A DNA stretch of 64,000 bases from Neorhizobium galegae (GTDB taxonomy: Bacteria; Pseudomonadota; Alphaproteobacteria; Rhizobiales; Rhizobiaceae): the NCBI RefSeq assembly GCF_021391675.1, contig NZ_CP090095.1:563501-627500 (forward strand), in the 5' to 3' direction. Positions 28,654 to 37,621 of this stretch are shown in pieces; position 1 is the stretch's first letter; each line of letters opens with the position of its first letter. Made by a program: the position numbers and the translations under genes. The notes beneath the pieces were generated by a model, which did not search any database, was not told the origin of the DNA, and saw nothing but the letters and a program-made list of their open reading frames with translations.

Positions 28654-29265
28654 TCAGGTTAACGAAACCCCCATGATATTCTCCAGTTCGCGCACGACAA
28701 TGACCTCCGCCAGAGCCACGAGCCCCAGGGTCGCAATTCGAATTATCACCGGGCCACCCATGACGGTTCTCAGAATGCACCACATAAGAAGAAGGGCGGC
28801 GATCAGAAGGGTTGCTGCCAGCGCGATCACGCCATAGCTGGCAAGGGCGCCATGCTGATCGGAAAGGAAGGCGACAGGCGCCAGAACGACATAGGTCGCA
28901 TAGGCGAGCGGAACGGTAAACCAGTTGCGCACCACGATCAGAATCCGCACGAGCGGCATGAAGCGCAGAATGAAGCCGAGGACGATGAGCGCCACGGTCG
29001 GCACGATCCATTGGGCCGCTTCGAGGACCAGCATCTTCAGGAAAAAGATAAAGGAATAGTCCTCTCGTTGAGGGAAATGGCGAAGGTACTCCATCCGCTG
29101 GAAGATCCAGCCGACAACGAGTGCCGGCGCGCACCAGGCGACTGCCCAGAACGAACGCAACACGCCCTCGTCCGAAATGTCGAACGGCCGCAAACCGCGC
29201 GCATCGCCGCGGATCAGCAGCCAGAGGCCGCCGAGGTAGAGCCTGACTTCATGATAGGAGGGCAT
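28654..29265 (-). CDS. Conserved membrane protein, paralog of the gene at 28024
   Basis: 203 residues, about five transmembrane helices, unknown function. It shares its N-terminal 40 residues and general layout with the next gene downstream. ATG 29265 has GGAGGG just downstream in the plus reading but on the minus strand only a weak site; it overlaps the end of dapE by 17 bases, so it is likely translated from the dapD-dapE transcript. The linkage to lysine/cell-wall genes may point to an envelope role, but that is only context. Confidence 0.78.
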   Translation of the reverse strand: MPSYHEVRLYLGGLWLLIRGDARGLRPFDISDEGVLRSFWAVAWCAPALVVGWIFQRMEYLRHFPQREDYSFIFFLKMLVLEAAQWIVPTVALIVLGFILRFMPLVRILIVVRNWFTVPLAYATYVVLAPVAFLSDQHGALASYGVIALAATLLIAALLLMWCILRTVMGGPVIIRIATLGLVALAEVIVVRELENIMGVSLT

Positions 29266-30445
29266 TATCGAACCAGCGGGAGATGAAGGTCCCATAGATT
29301 TGGGTAAGCGTTTCCAGATCGGCAAGGGCCACGCGCTCGTCGATCATGTGCATGGTCTGGCCGACCAGACCGAATTCGACGACGGGGCAATAATCCTTGA
29401 TGAATCGGGCATCCGACGTGCCGCCGGTGGTGGAAAGCTTCGGCACCTTGCCGGTCACGCTCTCGACTGCGCCGGAAAGCGACGCGATCAGAGCGTTGTT
29501 GCGTGTCAGGAACACGTGGCTTGGGCGTTCCGCCCAGATGATCTCGTAACGCGCCGGTTCCCGATCCGGGCGAAGCGGGCTGCCGATCGCCGCCGCATCC
29601 AGCCGTCGGACGATCTCAGCCTTGACGGTATCGGCCGTCCAGGTGTCGTTGAAACGGATGTTGAAAGCGAAGGTAGCTTTTGCCGGAATGACGTTGGTCG
29701 CCGGATTGCCGACATCGATGGACGTCACTTCCAGGTTGGAGGCCGGGAATTCCGCCGTGCCGCCGTCGAAGGATGGGTTCATCAGCACTGACGCGAGCGG
29801 CAGCAGGCCGCGCACCGGATTGTCGGCCAGATGCGGATAGGCCGCGTGGCCCTGGACGCCGAAGACAGTGACCTTGCCGGAGACCGAACCGCGACGGCCG
29901 ATCTTAATCATGTCGCCGAGCACATCGGGATTGGTCGGCTCGCCGACCAGGCAGGCATCCCAGGCCTCGCCCCGTTCAGCGGCCCATTTCAGCAGCTTCT
30001 CGGTCCCGTTGACGGCAGGGCCTTCCTCGTCGCCTGTGATCAGGAACGAAATAGAACCTTTTGGCGCGCCGTGTTGCTCGATGTGGCGGGCGACGGCGGC
30101 GACGAAACAGGCGATACCGCCCTTCATGTCCACCGCGCCGCGGCCGAACAATTCATTGCCGACAATCTCGCCGGCAAACGGCGGCCGGCTCCATGACGTT
30201 TCATCTCCCGGCGGCACCACGTCCGTATGGCCGGCGAACATCAGATGCGGCGCATCGGTGCCAAGCCGGGCATAGAGGTTCTCGATGTCCGGCATGCCGG
30301 GCTCCGTCGCCACCATGCGCTCGACCTTGAAACCGAGCGGAAGCAGCATGGCCTCCAGCGCTGCCAGCGCGCCGCCCTCGGCGGGTGTCACCGAAGGGCA
30401 GCGGATGAGCGTCTGGAGATTGGCGATGGGATCGGCACTGGACAT
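29249..30445 (-). CDS. dapE: Succinyl-diaminopimelate desuccinylase
   Basis: 398 residues, peptidase family M20. Metal-site motifs are seen in FAGHTDVVPPGD, GRGAVDMKGGIA and TGDEEGPAVNG, with a dimerisation domain in between. It releases LL-diaminopimelate for lysine and peptidoglycan. It lies 9 bases after dapD. The 3' end overlaps the following membrane-protein gene. Confidence 0.96.
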   Translation of the reverse strand: MSSADPIANLQTLIRCPSVTPAEGGALAALEAMLLPLGFKVERMVATEPGMPDIENLYARLGTDAPHLMFAGHTDVVPPGDETSWSRPPFAGEIVGNELFGRGAVDMKGGIACFVAAVARHIEQHGAPKGSISFLITGDEEGPAVNGTEKLLKWAAERGEAWDACLVGEPTNPDVLGDMIKIGRRGSVSGKVTVFGVQGHAAYPHLADNPVRGLLPLASVLMNPSFDGGTAEFPASNLEVTSIDVGNPATNVIPAKATFAFNIRFNDTWTADTVKAEIVRRLDAAAIGSPLRPDREPARYEIIWAERPSHVFLTRNNALIASLSGAVESVTGKVPKLSTTGGTSDARFIKDYCPVVEFGLVGQTMHMIDERVALADLETLTQIYGTFISRWFDNALLS

Positions 30446-30454
30446 TGGATGGGA

Positions 30455-31309
30455 TCAGTCGCGCAGCAGTTCGTTGATGCCGGTCTTGGAACGGGTCTTT
30501 TCATCGACGCGCTTGACGATCACGGCGCAATAGAGGCCGGGGCCCGGCTCGCCGTTCGGGAACGGTTTGCCCGGCAGCGTGCCGGCGACGACCACCGAGT
30601 AGGGCGGCACTTCGCCATAGCTGATCTCACCTGTCGCGCGGTCGACGATCTTGGTCGATTTGCCGATGAACACGCCCATGCCGAGCACTGAACCCTGGCG
30701 GACGATGCAGCCTTCGACCACTTCCGAGCGGGCGCCGATGAAGCAATTGTCTTCGATGATGGTCGGGCCGGCCTGCATCGGCTCAAGCACGCCGCCGATG
30801 CCGACGCCGCCGGAAAGATGCACGTGCTTGCCGATCTGGGCGCAGGAACCGACAGTCGCCCAGGTGTCGACCATGGTGCCTTCATCGACATAGGCGCCGA
30901 GGTTGACGAAGGAGGGCATCAGGACGACGTTTTTGGCGATATAGGCCGAGCGACGCGCGACCGCGTTCGGCACGGCACGGAATCCGGCAGCACGGAACTC
31001 GCTCTCCCCCCAGTTCTCGAACTTGGAGGGCACCTTGTCCCACCAGGTGGAGGCGCCGGGACCGTTCTTGACTACTTCCATGTCGTTGAGGCGGAAGGAC
31101 AGCAGAACGGCCTTCTTCAGCCACTGGTGCACGGTCCAGGTTCCGTCTTCGCCCCGGCTTGCAACCCGCGCCTTACCGCTGTCCAGCAGGTTGAGCGCCT
31201 CTTCGACCGCGCCGCGAATCTCTCCCTTGGTCGAAACCGTTACGGTGTCGCGGTTGTCGAAGGCGGTCTCGATGGTCTTTTCGAGGGAAGAGTAGTCGGG
31301 GCTGCTCAT
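30455..31309 (-). CDS. dapD: 2,3,4,5-tetrahydropyridine-2,6-dicarboxylate N-succinyltransferase
   Basis: 284 residues. An N-terminal helical domain precedes a left-handed beta-helix of hexapeptide repeats (about 110-240, for example [23 protein letters not shown] split over several turns). It makes the succinylated intermediate used by DapE, encoded next. ATG 31309 follows AAGGATTTCCC. An operator-like palindrome lies about 90 bases upstream. Confidence 0.96.
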   Translation of the reverse strand: MSSPDYSSLEKTIETAFDNRDTVTVSTKGEIRGAVEEALNLLDSGKARVASRGEDGTWTVHQWLKKAVLLSFRLNDMEVVKNGPGASTWWDKVPSKFENWGESEFRAAGFRAVPNAVARRSAYIAKNVVLMPSFVNLGAYVDEGTMVDTWATVGSCAQIGKHVHLSGGVGIGGVLEPMQAGPTIIEDNCFIGARSEVVEGCIVRQGSVLGMGVFIGKSTKIVDRATGEISYGEVPPYSVVVAGTLPGKPFPNGEPGPGLYCAVIVKRVDEKTRSKTGINELLRD

Positions 31310-31394
31310 GGGAAATCCTTAAACGTCACTCTGTATCGTGATGGTGGGAGAGGTGGCCATTTGGTGTCTTTTGATCTAAGCGACCGCCACTCAA

Positions 31395-31430
31395 GCGTCA
31401 ATGTGAATTGGCGTCAATGCATTTGACGCC
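31395..31430. promoter_or_regulatory. Palindrome GGCGTCAA-N5-TTGACGCC with extra half site
   Basis: GGCGTCAA (31410-31417) and TTGACGCC (31423-31430) are perfect inverted arms around TGCAT. Another GCGTCAA lies at 31395-31401. It sits between divergent dapD and the LOG-family gene, ending next to the latter's ribosome site. This looks like an operator, but the binding protein is unknown. Confidence 0.5.
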
Positions 31431-31445
31431 GGAAGGATCATGCGA

Positions 31446-32312
31446 ATGGCAAAGGCGAAGAAGGATGGCCCGCGAGGCAAGGACGGGGCCTGGGATCCGC
31501 TCAAGGACAACAAGGCGGACAAAAACGACGCCGCAGTCCAGCCGAGGACGCCGCAGACGGAATCGCACTCCTATCGCCTCGCCTATGCGGATGACGAGTT
31601 TCTCAGCCGCGAAGAGCTCCGCCCTGTCCGTCTCCAACTCGAGCTGATGAAGACGGAAATGGCGCTCGCCGAGCGCGGCATCAGATCGACCGTGGTCCTG
31701 TTCGGCGGCGCGCGCATCCCGGCGCCCGGCCAGAGCGCCTGGGCCGCCCGCAACGATACGCAGCGCCAGAACCTCGAAGCGGCTTCCGTCTATTACGAGG
31801 AAGCGCGCAGGTTCGCCGCCCTCTGCGGAAGACATTCCGCAAGCTACAATCATCAGGAATATGTTGTCGTGACCGGCGGCGGGCCGGGCGTCATGGAGGC
31901 CGGCAACCGTGGTGCGGCTGACGCCGGCGCGCCGAGCATCGGCCTCAACATCATGCTGCCCCACGAGCAGGCCCCGAACCGCTACGTAACGCCGGAACTC
32001 AGCTTCAACTTCCATTATTTCGCCATCCGCAAGATGCATTTCATGATGCGGGCCAAGGCGGTCGTCGTTTTCCCCGGCGGGTTCGGCACGCTGGACGAAA
32101 TGTTCGAGGCGCTGACCCTCATTCAGACCAAGCGCATGGAGCGCATGCCGCTGATCCTGTTCAGCGAGGCCTTCTGGCGCGGCATCATCAATTTTGGCGC
32201 GCTCGCGGAATTCGGGACGATCGCTCCGGACGACCTCAATCTCATCAATTTCGTGGAGACCGCGGAAGAGGCGTGGAAGATCATCTCGGATTTCTACGAT
32301 ATCGAAAAATAA
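31446..32312 (+). CDS. LOG-family (TIGR00730) Rossmann-fold nucleotide-binding protein
   Basis: 288 residues. VVVTGGGPGVMEAGNRGA and VVFPGGFGTLDEMFEAL match the GGGxGxMG and PGGxGTxxE motifs of the LOG/lysine-decarboxylase-like family, many of whose members release cytokinin-like bases from nucleotide precursors. The N-terminal 60 residues are an extra charged extension seen in larger bacterial members. ATG 31446 is better spaced from AAGGA (31433-31437) than the in-frame ATG 31440. It ends in a strong bidirectional terminator. Confidence 0.9.
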   Translation: MAKAKKDGPRGKDGAWDPLKDNKADKNDAAVQPRTPQTESHSYRLAYADDEFLSREELRPVRLQLELMKTEMALAERGIRSTVVLFGGARIPAPGQSAWAARNDTQRQNLEAASVYYEEARRFAALCGRHSASYNHQEYVVVTGGGPGVMEAGNRGAADAGAPSIGLNIMLPHEQAPNRYVTPELSFNFHYFAIRKMHFMMRAKAVVVFPGGFGTLDEMFEALTLIQTKRMERMPLILFSEAFWRGIINFGALAEFGTIAPDDLNLINFVETAEEAWKIISDFYDIEK

Positions 32313-32316
32313 AAGA

Positions 32317-32350
32317 ACCCGCCCCTTGGGGGAAGGGGCGGGTCCTTTGG
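32317..32350. terminator. Bidirectional Rho-independent terminator
   Basis: ACCCGCCCCTT (32317-32327) and AAGGGGCGGGT (32333-32343) pair perfectly over 11 bases, with T-rich sequence on both outer sides. It can end transcription of both the LOG-family gene and the convergent EF-hand gene. Confidence 0.88.
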
Positions 32351-32385
32351 ACGACTGTCGGAGCTAGTTCCAAGGGGGCGGAGAA

Positions 32386-33039
32386 CTAGAGGGGGCGGTC
32401 CGGCAGGTCGTCGATGGAAATGGTTCCATCCTTGTTGGTGTCCATGCGGGCGAACAGCTTGTCGGATGCGGCGGAGGCTTCCGCCTTGGTGACCTTGCCG
32501 TCCTTGTCTTCATCGACCATGCGGAACATGCCCTGGCCCATCATCTGGCGGCCATGCGGGCGTTCCCAGCGGGCATCCTCGCGGCCCTGGCCATGGCGGC
32601 CCTGGCCATCACGGTTCCAGGCGGAATGATCGCGGTCGCGGCGATGGTCGTCGCGCCGATCTGCCATGTGGTCGGACTGGTCGTCCTTCTTGTCCGCGGT
32701 ATCGGCGACTTCCGGCGGGTTGTTCTTGCGGAACTCTTCCATCTTCGCCTGGCGATAGTCGAACATTTCGCCGCGCGTCAGCGAACCATCCTTGTTGGCG
32801 TCGACTGCGGTGAAGAGCTTGTCCTGGAAGGCGGTCGTCTCGTCCTTGGAGACCTTGCCGTCCTTGTCGGCATCGGCGTTCTTCAGAAGGCGGACGAACA
32901 TCACGTCCTGCATCATGGCGCGGCCGGGACCATCATGGCGACCTGGACCATCACGCCCCGGGGCTGCAAAGGCAGGAACGGCTGCGCCGGCGATCAGCGC
33001 GGCTCCAAGGGTCGCCAGAACGATCTTTTTTGCGGTCAT
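32386..33039 (-). CDS. Secreted protein with four EF-hand calcium-binding motifs
   Basis: 217 residues. A signal peptide of about 25 residues ends AFAAP. Four canonical EF-hand loops follow: DADKDGKVSKDE, DANKDGSLTRGE, DEDKDGKVTKAE and DTNKDGTISIDD, in two pairs separated by a His/Asp/Arg-rich linker (about 110-155). It is probably a periplasmic calcium-binding or sensing protein. Similar EF-hand proteins occur in many rhizobia but their roles are not established. It has its own promoter region. Confidence 0.88.
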   Translation of the reverse strand: MTAKKIVLATLGAALIAGAAVPAFAAPGRDGPGRHDGPGRAMMQDVMFVRLLKNADADKDGKVSKDETTAFQDKLFTAVDANKDGSLTRGEMFDYRQAKMEEFRKNNPPEVADTADKKDDQSDHMADRRDDHRRDRDHSAWNRDGQGRHGQGREDARWERPHGRQMMGQGMFRMVDEDKDGKVTKAEASAASDKLFARMDTNKDGTISIDDLPDRPL

Positions 33040-33149
33040 TGTGGTGGTCCTTCAGGTTGTTTCGATAGCCTGAAGGTAGGGCTCGCAACCCGTCAAAACC
33101 ACTTAAACATCCGTAATGTGGATGAACTTTTAGTAATGCCGATAAAACC

Positions 33150-33863
33150 TTAGCCGATATTGAGGCCGGCGAGGAAACCCGTCAGATCGTCGGTCACGTA
33201 GTCGATGTGATCGTCTTCGTCGCCGAGCTTTTCCCACCGTTCCATCAGCACCGTGTCGAGGTTGCGCGGCACGAGGAGGATCGTGCGCATGCCGAGTGCC
33301 TTCGGCACCTGCAGATTGCGCGGCAGGTCCTCGAACATCGCGGCGCTTTTCGTATCGACCCGATGAAGACTGGCGAACTTGTCGTAAGTCGCGCCTGCCG
33401 GCTTCGGCACGTAGTCGGCCGCGACGATGTCGAATATGTCGTCGAAATTATCGAGGATGCCGAGCGCCCGGGCTGCGGCCTCCGCATGCGGCACGCTGCC
33501 ATTGGTAAAGATGAACTTGCGGCCGGGAAGCGCCTTGATCGCCTCGCCGAGCTCCGGGTGCGGCAGGAGTGCCGAATAGTCGATCGCATGCGCCTGTTCG
33601 AGAAACCCGTCCGGATCGATGCCATGGTTCAGCATCAGGCCCTGCAGCGTCGTGCCGTGCTCATGGTAATATTGCTTCTGCAGCGCTTTCGCTTCCGCCG
33701 GCTCGAGCTGCAGCAGTTCCTGCACATAGGCCGTCATGTTCTTGTCGATCTGCGCGAACAGATTGATGTGATGCGGATAAAGCGTGTTGTCGAGATCGAA
33801 CACCCAGTCGCGGACATGGGCGAAATCGGCGGGATCGGGCGAGGTCTGCGGCTTTTTTTCCAT
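33150..33863 (-). CDS. HAD-superfamily pyrimidine 5'-nucleotidase
   Basis: 237 residues. The HAD nucleophile motif is DLDNTLYP (about residue 21), with FTNGS as motif II and a C-terminal FEDLPRNL in place of the usual motif IV acidic pair. The match is to the SDT1/PHM8-like pyrimidine 5'-nucleotidase group, which dephosphorylates UMP/CMP. The open frame runs on to 34130, but ATG 33863 gives the family N-terminus. Convergent with nothing; it diverges from the EamA gene. Confidence 0.87.
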   Translation of the reverse strand: MEKKPQTSPDPADFAHVRDWVFDLDNTLYPHHINLFAQIDKNMTAYVQELLQLEPAEAKALQKQYYHEHGTTLQGLMLNHGIDPDGFLEQAHAIDYSALLPHPELGEAIKALPGRKFIFTNGSVPHAEAAARALGILDNFDDIFDIVAADYVPKPAGATYDKFASLHRVDTKSAAMFEDLPRNLQVPKALGMRTILLVPRNLDTVLMERWEKLGDEDDHIDYVTDDLTGFLAGLNIG

Positions 33864-33968
33864 GGCCGCTTTATGCACCGGCTCGGCGGCAAAGAAAACG
33901 AAAAAGACGAACGCTTTCGACCAGGGCCAGCCTTGGCGATCTGCCGGAACGCGTGATACCGCCAGCAT

Positions 33969-34871
33969 ATGGAACTCTGGATCCCCATCACCATCGCCGC
34001 TGCCTTTCTGCAGAACCTGCGCTCTGCCCTGCAGAAGCATCTGCAGGGTTCGCTTGGCACGCGCGGAGCGAGCTTCGTGCGCTTCGGCTACGGTTTTCCG
34101 ATCGCGATCCTTTATGTCCTGAGCCTCCACTATTTCGTCGGTTATCCGTTCCCGGCATTGAACTGGACCTTCGCTTTATGGGCCGTGATCGGCGGCCTGG
34201 CGCAGATCTTTGCGACCATGATGCTGGTGCATCTCTTTTCGCTCAGGAACTTTGCGGTCGGGACGGCCTATTCCAAGACCGAGCCGGTGCAGGCTGCGAT
34301 ATTCGGCTTCATCCTGCTCGGCGAAAAGCTGACGCCCGGCTCGGTCGCGGCGATCATTGTCGGCGTCATCGGCGTGATGACGATCTCGATGGCGCGCATG
34401 CCGCTTTCCTGGCGCAACATGCTCGTCGCCATGACCAGCCGCACCGCCATGATCGGTATCGCGTCAGGCGCCGTCTTTGGTATTTCGGCCGTTTCCTATC
34501 GCACGGCTTCGTTGTCGCTCGGCGGCCCAGGGCCGGTCATGGAAGCGGCCATGACGCTCGCCTGCGTCACGACCTTCCAGACGGCCTTCATGCTGATCTG
34601 GATGTTCTGGAAGGACAAGCGCGAGATCGTCCAGGTCGTTCTCTCGTGGCGTTCATCCTCTCTCGTGGGCCTGGCAGGCGTTGTCGGCTCGGCCGGCTGG
34701 TTCACCGCCATGACCCTGCAGCAGGTGGCCTATGTCCGCGCACTCGGGCAGATCGAACTCGTCTTCACCTTCATGGCGTCCTATTTCCTTTTCCATGAAC
34801 GGGTGAACCGCATGGAAGTGTTCGGCTGCCTCTTGATCGTCTGCGGCATCCTGGGATTGATCTTTTCCTGA
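33969..34871 (+). CDS. EamA/DMT-superfamily transporter
   Basis: 300 residues with ten predicted transmembrane helices in two EamA halves (about 5-138 and 155-298). The first half ends with AIIVGVIGVMTISM and the second carries QIELVFTFMASYFLFHER and a short tail. Family members move metabolites such as amino acids or nucleosides. The substrate is unknown. ATG 33969 has no clear ribosome site. Confidence 0.87.
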   Translation: MELWIPITIAAAFLQNLRSALQKHLQGSLGTRGASFVRFGYGFPIAILYVLSLHYFVGYPFPALNWTFALWAVIGGLAQIFATMMLVHLFSLRNFAVGTAYSKTEPVQAAIFGFILLGEKLTPGSVAAIIVGVIGVMTISMARMPLSWRNMLVAMTSRTAMIGIASGAVFGISAVSYRTASLSLGGPGPVMEAAMTLACVTTFQTAFMLIWMFWKDKREIVQVVLSWRSSSLVGLAGVVGSAGWFTAMTLQQVAYVRALGQIELVFTFMASYFLFHERVNRMEVFGCLLIVCGILGLIFS

Positions 34872-34942
34872 TCGACGCCCGATTCGCGGCGGCATCTGTT
34901 ACCGAAACCGGTTAGGGTAGTCCATCAACGGGAGGATCATTG

Positions 34943-35716
34943 ATGTCTCAGAGCGACAAGGCCGTCGCGTTCGCCGCGCTTCACCGGAAGGGCAATCCGG
35001 TCATCATCTATAACATCTGGGATGCAGGCACCGCCAAGGCGGTTGCGGATGCGGGGGCGAAAGCGCTCGGCACCGGAAGCTGGTCGGTCGCTGCAGCGCA
35101 AGGCTATGCCGACGGTGAGAACCTGCCGCTCGATGCATTGCTCGCCACGGCGAAATCGATCACCGCAGCGATCGACCTGCCGTTGTCGGTGGATTTCGAG
35201 GGTGGTTATGCCGAAGATCTGGCCGAATTGGCGGCAAATGTCGCTAAGGTCATCGACGCCGGCGCTATAGGCGTCAATTTCGAGGATCAGGTTGTTGGCG
35301 GCAGCGGCATCTATCCGGTGGAGCAGCAGGCCGAGCGCATCCGTGCCATCCGGGCTTTGGCAGACACTCGGGACATGGCCTTGTTCATCAACGCCCGTAC
35401 CGATCTCTTCCTGCAGGAAGGCGACCGGACGAAGCATGCTGCGCTTCTCGATCAGGCGATCGAACGTGCCAAAGCCTATGCCGAGGCTGGAGGCAACGGG
35501 TTCTTCGCACCGGGACTAGCTGATGAGGGGTTGATCGAGACGTTATGCAAGGCCTCGCCGCTTCCGGTCAACATCATGATGTTCGGTGGCGTACCGTCGC
35601 CAAAACGCCTCGGTGAACTCGGGGTTGCCCGGGTCAGTTACGGGCCGGGGCCGTATCGGGCGATGATGGCGAAGCTGAAGGAAGACGCCGCGGCGGTTTT
35701 CACCGCCGCTGGCTGA
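34943..35716 (+). CDS. Isocitrate lyase/PEP mutase-family protein
   Basis: 257 residues of a TIM-barrel fold. SVDFEGGYAED carries the acidic residues that bind magnesium, and GAIGVNFEDQ and INARTDLFL follow the family pattern. The cysteine of isocitrate lyases (KKCGH) is absent, so it is a PEP-mutase-like or oxaloacetate-decarboxylase-like member with unproven substrate. ATG 34943 has GGAGG seven bases upstream (TTG 34940 is also in frame). It converges with argB. Confidence 0.87.
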   Translation: MSQSDKAVAFAALHRKGNPVIIYNIWDAGTAKAVADAGAKALGTGSWSVAAAQGYADGENLPLDALLATAKSITAAIDLPLSVDFEGGYAEDLAELAANVAKVIDAGAIGVNFEDQVVGGSGIYPVEQQAERIRAIRALADTRDMALFINARTDLFLQEGDRTKHAALLDQAIERAKAYAEAGGNGFFAPGLADEGLIETLCKASPLPVNIMMFGGVPSPKRLGELGVARVSYGPGPYRAMMAKLKEDAAAVFTAAG

Positions 35717-35735
35717 GCCTTGAGGCCGTTCGCGA

Positions 35736-36623
35736 TCAGGGAACGATCAGCGTGCCGGCGCCGTGCTCGGTGAAGATTTCGAGTAGCACCGAATGGGCCG
35801 TCTTGCCGTTCAGGATGACGACGCCCTGCACGCCCGCCTTGATCGCCTCGATGCAGGTCTCGACCTTGGGTATCATGCCGCCGGAGATCGTGCCGTCCTT
35901 GATGAGGGCCTGGGCCTGGGCGACCGTGAGTTCCTTGATCAGCTGCTTGTCCTTGTCCAGAACGCCCGGAACGTCGGTGAGGAAGAGCAGGCGGGTGGCG
36001 CTGAGCGCGCCGGCGATGGCGCCCGCGAACGTATCGGCATTGATGTTATAGGTCGCACCGTCGCGGCCAGGCGCGACCGGGGCGATGACAGGGATCATTT
36101 CCGACTTGGCGAGCAGGTCGAGCAGCGTGCGGTCGACTTCCACCACTTCGCCGACGAAGCCGAGGTCGAGGACCCGCTCGATATTGCTGTCGGGATCGAT
36201 GATGGTCTTCTTTGCCTTTTCGGCGAAGACCATGTTGCCGTCCTTGCCGCAAAGGCCGATCGCCCATTCGCCGGTCTGGTTGATCAGCGCGACGATCTCC
36301 TTGTTGATCGAGCCGGCGAGGACCATTTCGACGATCTCGACCGTCTTCTGGTCGGTGACGCGCAGGCCGGCTTCGAACTTGGATTCGATGCCCATCTTCG
36401 TCAGCATCGCGCCGATCTGTGGGCCGCCGCCATGAACGACGATCGGGTTGACGCCCGACTGCTTGAGAAGCGCGATATCCGCCGCGAACGCCTTGCCGAG
36501 TTCCGTATCGCCCATGGCATGGCCGCCGTATTTCACGACGATCGTCTTGTTTTCGTAACGCTGCATATAGGGCAGCGCCTGTGCCAGAAGCTTGGCCTGA
36601 AGTTCGCTTTCGGAAGCCGTCAT
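35736..36623 (-). CDS. argB: Acetylglutamate kinase
   Basis: 295 residues, amino acid kinase fold. KYGGHAMGD (N-terminal phosphate-binding lysine and glycines), [12 protein letters not shown] and the C-terminal [17 protein letters not shown] are conserved. It catalyses the second step of arginine synthesis. In many rhizobia argB directly follows engB. Here a fasciclin gene lies in between on the opposite strand. Confidence 0.96.
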   Translation of the reverse strand: MTASESELQAKLLAQALPYMQRYENKTIVVKYGGHAMGDTELGKAFAADIALLKQSGVNPIVVHGGGPQIGAMLTKMGIESKFEAGLRVTDQKTVEIVEMVLAGSINKEIVALINQTGEWAIGLCGKDGNMVFAEKAKKTIIDPDSNIERVLDLGFVGEVVEVDRTLLDLLAKSEMIPVIAPVAPGRDGATYNINADTFAGAIAGALSATRLLFLTDVPGVLDKDKQLIKELTVAQAQALIKDGTISGGMIPKVETCIEAIKAGVQGVVILNGKTAHSVLLEIFTEHGAGTLIVP

Positions 36624-36975
36624 CGGATACCCCTGAATATTAAGTGGGGCCTTTTAGCGCATGTTTTTGACATAGGAAATAATCAGTCCGCGAGATTGTC
36701 GCCCAATCGACGTGTTGACGCCGGATAAATGGTGGCCGTATTCCGGCAAATACCCTTCGCGGGAAGCTCCAGACATGACAGTTTGCAAACGGTGCGAAAG
36801 ATATAAATCAATAAAAACAGCAGCTTAAAAGTTTAACGGCGGTTTCGTCGCCAGCCTTGAAACTCTTCTCCCACGCCTTCCGTCTCTTGCGATGTCTCCG
36901 CCGATGTCGGGACGCCATGCCTTGGGAGGCGCGCATCCGCGCCGGGGCAATTTGTTTCGTTGAGAGGAAGCCATC
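36624..36975. other. 352-base divergent intergenic region argB / fasciclin gene
   Basis: It must hold promoters for both genes. A patch at 36800-36835 is A+T-rich (GATATAAATCAATAAAAA) and could be the fasciclin promoter; on the minus strand TTGGGC and ATTATT spaced by 17 bases are a weak candidate for argB. No gene or strong hairpin was seen. Confidence 0.4.
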
Positions 36976-37533
36976 ATGTTCAAGACCGCATTCCGCACGC
37001 TCGCTGTCGCCACCGTTCTGTCCGCCACCGCCGTGACCGTTTTTGCCGCAAATCCGAAGGTCGGCGGCGCCGCGATGTACGAAGAGAAGAACATCATCGA
37101 AAATGCCGTGAACTCCAAGGACCACACGACGCTCGTCGCGGCCGTCAAGGCTGCCGGCCTGGTGGAGACGCTCCAGGGCAAGGGTCCGTTCACGGTTTTT
37201 GCCCCGACCAACGAAGCCTTCGCCGCCCTGCCCAAGGGCACCGTCGAAACGCTGCTGAAGCCGGAAAACAAGGCTCAGCTCACCAAGGTGCTGACCTGCC
37301 ACGTGGTCGCGGCCAACGCCCTGTCCACGGCCATCGATAAGATGATCAAGGACGACAAGGGCACGCATGACGTCAAGACCGTCGGCGGCTGCATCCTGAA
37401 AGCCAAGGAAAGCATGGGCAAGATCACGCTGACCGACGAAATGGGCGGCGTGTCGCATGTCACGATCGCCGACGTCAAGCAGTCGAACGGCGTCATCCAC
37501 GTGGTCGACAAGGTTCTGCTGCCGAAAATGTAA
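36976..37533 (+). CDS. Secreted fasciclin-domain protein
   Basis: 185 residues. A signal peptide (about 24 residues, cut near VFA-AN) is followed by one FAS1 domain with the H1 motif GPFTVFAPTNEAFAALP and the H2-type VIHVVDKVLLP at the end. FAS1 domains mediate adhesion, and in rhizobia Nex18-type fasciclin proteins have been linked to symbiosis. ATG 36976 follows GAGAGGAAGCCATC. A hairpin follows at 37568. It stands between engB and argB on the opposite strand. Confidence 0.92.
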   Translation: MFKTAFRTLAVATVLSATAVTVFAANPKVGGAAMYEEKNIIENAVNSKDHTTLVAAVKAAGLVETLQGKGPFTVFAPTNEAFAALPKGTVETLLKPENKAQLTKVLTCHVVAANALSTAIDKMIKDDKGTHDVKTVGGCILKAKESMGKITLTDEMGGVSHVTIADVKQSNGVIHVVDKVLLPKM

Positions 37534-37567
37534 ACGCTGGTCGCACCCGCTGGGGCTTTTACATCAG

Positions 37568-37599
37568 GATCCGGTCGCCTCTCTCGGGGCGGCCGGATC
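37568..37599. terminator. Strong hairpin between the fasciclin gene and engB
   Basis: GATCCGGTCGCC (37568-37579) pairs with GGCGGCCGGATC (37588-37599), 12 pairs with one G-T. The downstream T content is only moderate (TGCCGTTTCTGTT), so it is a likely but not certain terminator for the convergent pair. Confidence 0.65.
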
Positions 37600-37621
37600 T
37601 GCCGTTTCTGTTAGGGCAGCG

